Assembly (NCBI GenBank): GCA_023548195.1
Contig: JAJHZJ010000023.1
Span: 92,373-156,372 of the forward strand
From: Bettongia penicillata ogilbyi
Taxonomy: Eukaryota; Chordata; Mammalia; Diprotodontia; Potoroidae
Reading direction: 5' to 3'
DNA: 64,000 nt
Part shown: positions 62,542 through 64,000 of the stretch, in pieces
How the letters are laid out: each line of letters starts with the position of its first letter
How positions within the stretch are numbered: position 1 is the first letter of the stretch
Notes under the pieces: model-generated
Database searches by the model: none
Seen by the model: only the letters and a program-made list of their open reading frames with translations
What the model was told of the DNA's origin: nothing
Position numbers and translations under genes: made by a program

Positions 62542-64000
62542 GTGAGTGTGGGATGGACCTGGCCTAGCCCAAGACCAGGATCAAGGAGGCGAAGGGAGGG
62601 GGTCAACAGTCCAACAGATATTAGGAAAGGAGAGACTCAGGCCCTCCCCCTAGGAAGCTCCCCATCCCACTGAGGGAGCCAGGCCTCACCCACAGGCAAC
62701 ACTCCAAGAATGGCATGTAGCAAAATGGGGAACAGTGTGGGGGCTCCAGTTCAAAGGCAAGAGAAATTCCTGAGGACCGGGGTAGGCCAGGAAGCTTTGA
62801 TGGAGGCTGAAGGACTTGGAGATGCCTCTAGGCTTCCAGCGCCTTCCTGCTCACACTGTGGCACCCTCCCCAGCCCTGTTTTCCTTCCTCAAGTACTCTG
62901 AACCCAAAATAACCCACCTCCCCTCTCTCCTAGGCCAAACTCTCATTTTCTTTCCGTGTTCCGTTTCCTTTCCCCTTCACTCTCCCAGAGGTCTTTATAA
63001 GTTTTGTAGCCCCTGAGATGCCACTGTCTCATTGGGACCCCACATTAGCCAACTCAGAACTGTAGTTCATAAACAAGAAACACGCATGTTTTCTCTTTCT
63101 CCAGCCATCCAGAAGACAGTTCAAAGCAAAGGAATTTTAGTGAAACTGTAGAGTAAGAGAAATCACAATCAACAATCGTAAACCTAGAATGCACTTGCCC
63201 ACAATTATCCACACGCTCTCAGGGGAGGCATGCATACATAGCACCTGGGGATGAGGGGTCATTATACGTGTGTGTATGGCAGGTGGGGGGGGGGGGCGTC
63301 GACTCATGCCTTCTCCAGCGATGGCAACTTGGGATTTTCTGATGCTATCGTCTTCACTTGCTTTTACTGAGTCCAGGGAGGAGGGTGACTAAGAAAGCTC
63401 AGGCCTTTCAGAGAAGGAATCTTTTGTCTGTTGTTTCCCTTCTGCCATATTATTCATTTTATAGATGGAGAGACTGAGGCCCAGAGAGATGAAATAATTT
63501 GCCCAGGGTCACTCATAGGCTCCTAGAGTTAGAGATGAAAGGGACCTCAGAGGTCATCCTTTACCATTCCCTCATTTTACAGAGGAAGAAACTGAGGTTT
63601 AGGGAGGGGAAAGGACTTATCCAAGGTCACACATAATATCCTAGCTCTAGAGCTGGCAAGACCTCAAGTCATCTAGTGCAGCCCTCTCATTTTACAGAGG
63701 GGGAAACTGAGGACAAGGAGAAGAAGTGACTTACCCAGGGAAATGGCAAAATAGGAATTCAAACCCAGGTCTTCCAAATCCAAATGCAGCATTTTCTACT
63801 TTAGCCTGCCCACCCCTGGGGGCTCACTCCTTTCCCCAGTCTCTACAGTCCAATTCAACCAACATAAGCAGGTACTCAGGTGCCCATGGAGGCCTCACTG
63901 TCTGTTCTGTTGGCTCCAGCACTTTGTGCCCAGGGCCTGGCAGGGTCCACTGGCCTTGACTCAAGGGTGAGGACCAGCTCTTTCTCCTCTTCTTCTGTCT
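62542..64000 (+). other. ATP2B3: ATP2B3 next intron, 5' part
   Basis: Starts with GTGAGT. Contains a G run at about 63285-63296 and a reverse SINE multimer at about 63450-63790. The last 30 bases are pyrimidine-rich (TCTTTCTCCTCTTCTTCTG), which could precede the next acceptor just beyond the window. No exon is seen here. Confidence 0.9.
63450..63790 (-). mobile_element. MIR-related SINE, tandem units
   Basis: Three reverse units in series: TTTTATAGATGGAGAGACTG, CATTTTACAGAGGAAGAAAC, and CATTTTACAGAGGGGGAAAC, each followed by a GGTCACAC or GGGAAATGG-type block. Confidence 0.8.

Overview
This is a eukaryotic, intron-rich, repeat-dense window from a mammalian genome, almost certainly a marsupial X chromosome. 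Two findings support this. (1) The only protein-coding sequence recognised is the 3' two-thirds of biglycan (BGN) followed, on the same strand, by the first two coding exons of the plasma-membrane calcium ATPase gene ATP2B3. These two genes are neighbours in the same order and orientation on the human X (Xq28). (2) The intervening DNA is packed with the tRNA-derived, MIR-related SINEs typical of marsupials, plus L2-like and CR1/L3-like LINE fragments. The species cannot be named from the sequence. No ribosomal RNA, convincing tRNA gene, CRISPR array, prokaryotic operon or intact viral gene was seen. Most open reading frames are chance products of simple repeats, SINEs or GC-rich DNA.

Layout. 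1-6957: five BGN coding exons (1-104, 1663-1773, 2481-2574, 2756-2894, 6760-6957), equivalent to human residues 155-368 with the stop codon. 6958 to about 9400: an unusually long BGN 3' UTR with about 1.07 kb of nearly pure pyrimidine, ending at a candidate ATTAAA poly(A) signal (9373-9378). 9400-15240: intergenic DNA with LINE/SINE remnants, a CA microsatellite and a second pyrimidine-rich tract. 15240-16930: a CpG island, the best candidate for the ATP2B3 promoter, with a probable first exon ending at a GTAAGT donor (15696/15697). 15697-50188: a candidate 34.5 kb first intron with three tandem-repeat arrays, a palindromic hAT-like MITE, several SINEs and a few AT-rich islands that look like conserved non-coding elements. 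50189-50404: a candidate non-coding leader exon. 50678-51005: the exon with the ATP2B3 start codon (50801). 51006-62343: an 11.3 kb intron. 62344-62541: the second ATP2B3 coding exon, encoding the first transmembrane helix. 62542-64000: the start of the next intron; the window ends in a pyrimidine tract that could lead into the next acceptor.

The genes do not form a functional pathway. BGN encodes a secreted extracellular-matrix proteoglycan and ATP2B3 a calcium pump best known from neurons; they are linked by ancient synteny. I found no convincing previously undescribed system. The points most worth following up are the long pyrimidine tract in the BGN 3' UTR, a 37-bp minisatellite with a three-unit higher-order period, twin perfect hairpins in a BGN intron, a MITE with target-site duplication, SINE heads that resemble CTCF sites, and the inferred multi-uORF leader of ATP2B3.
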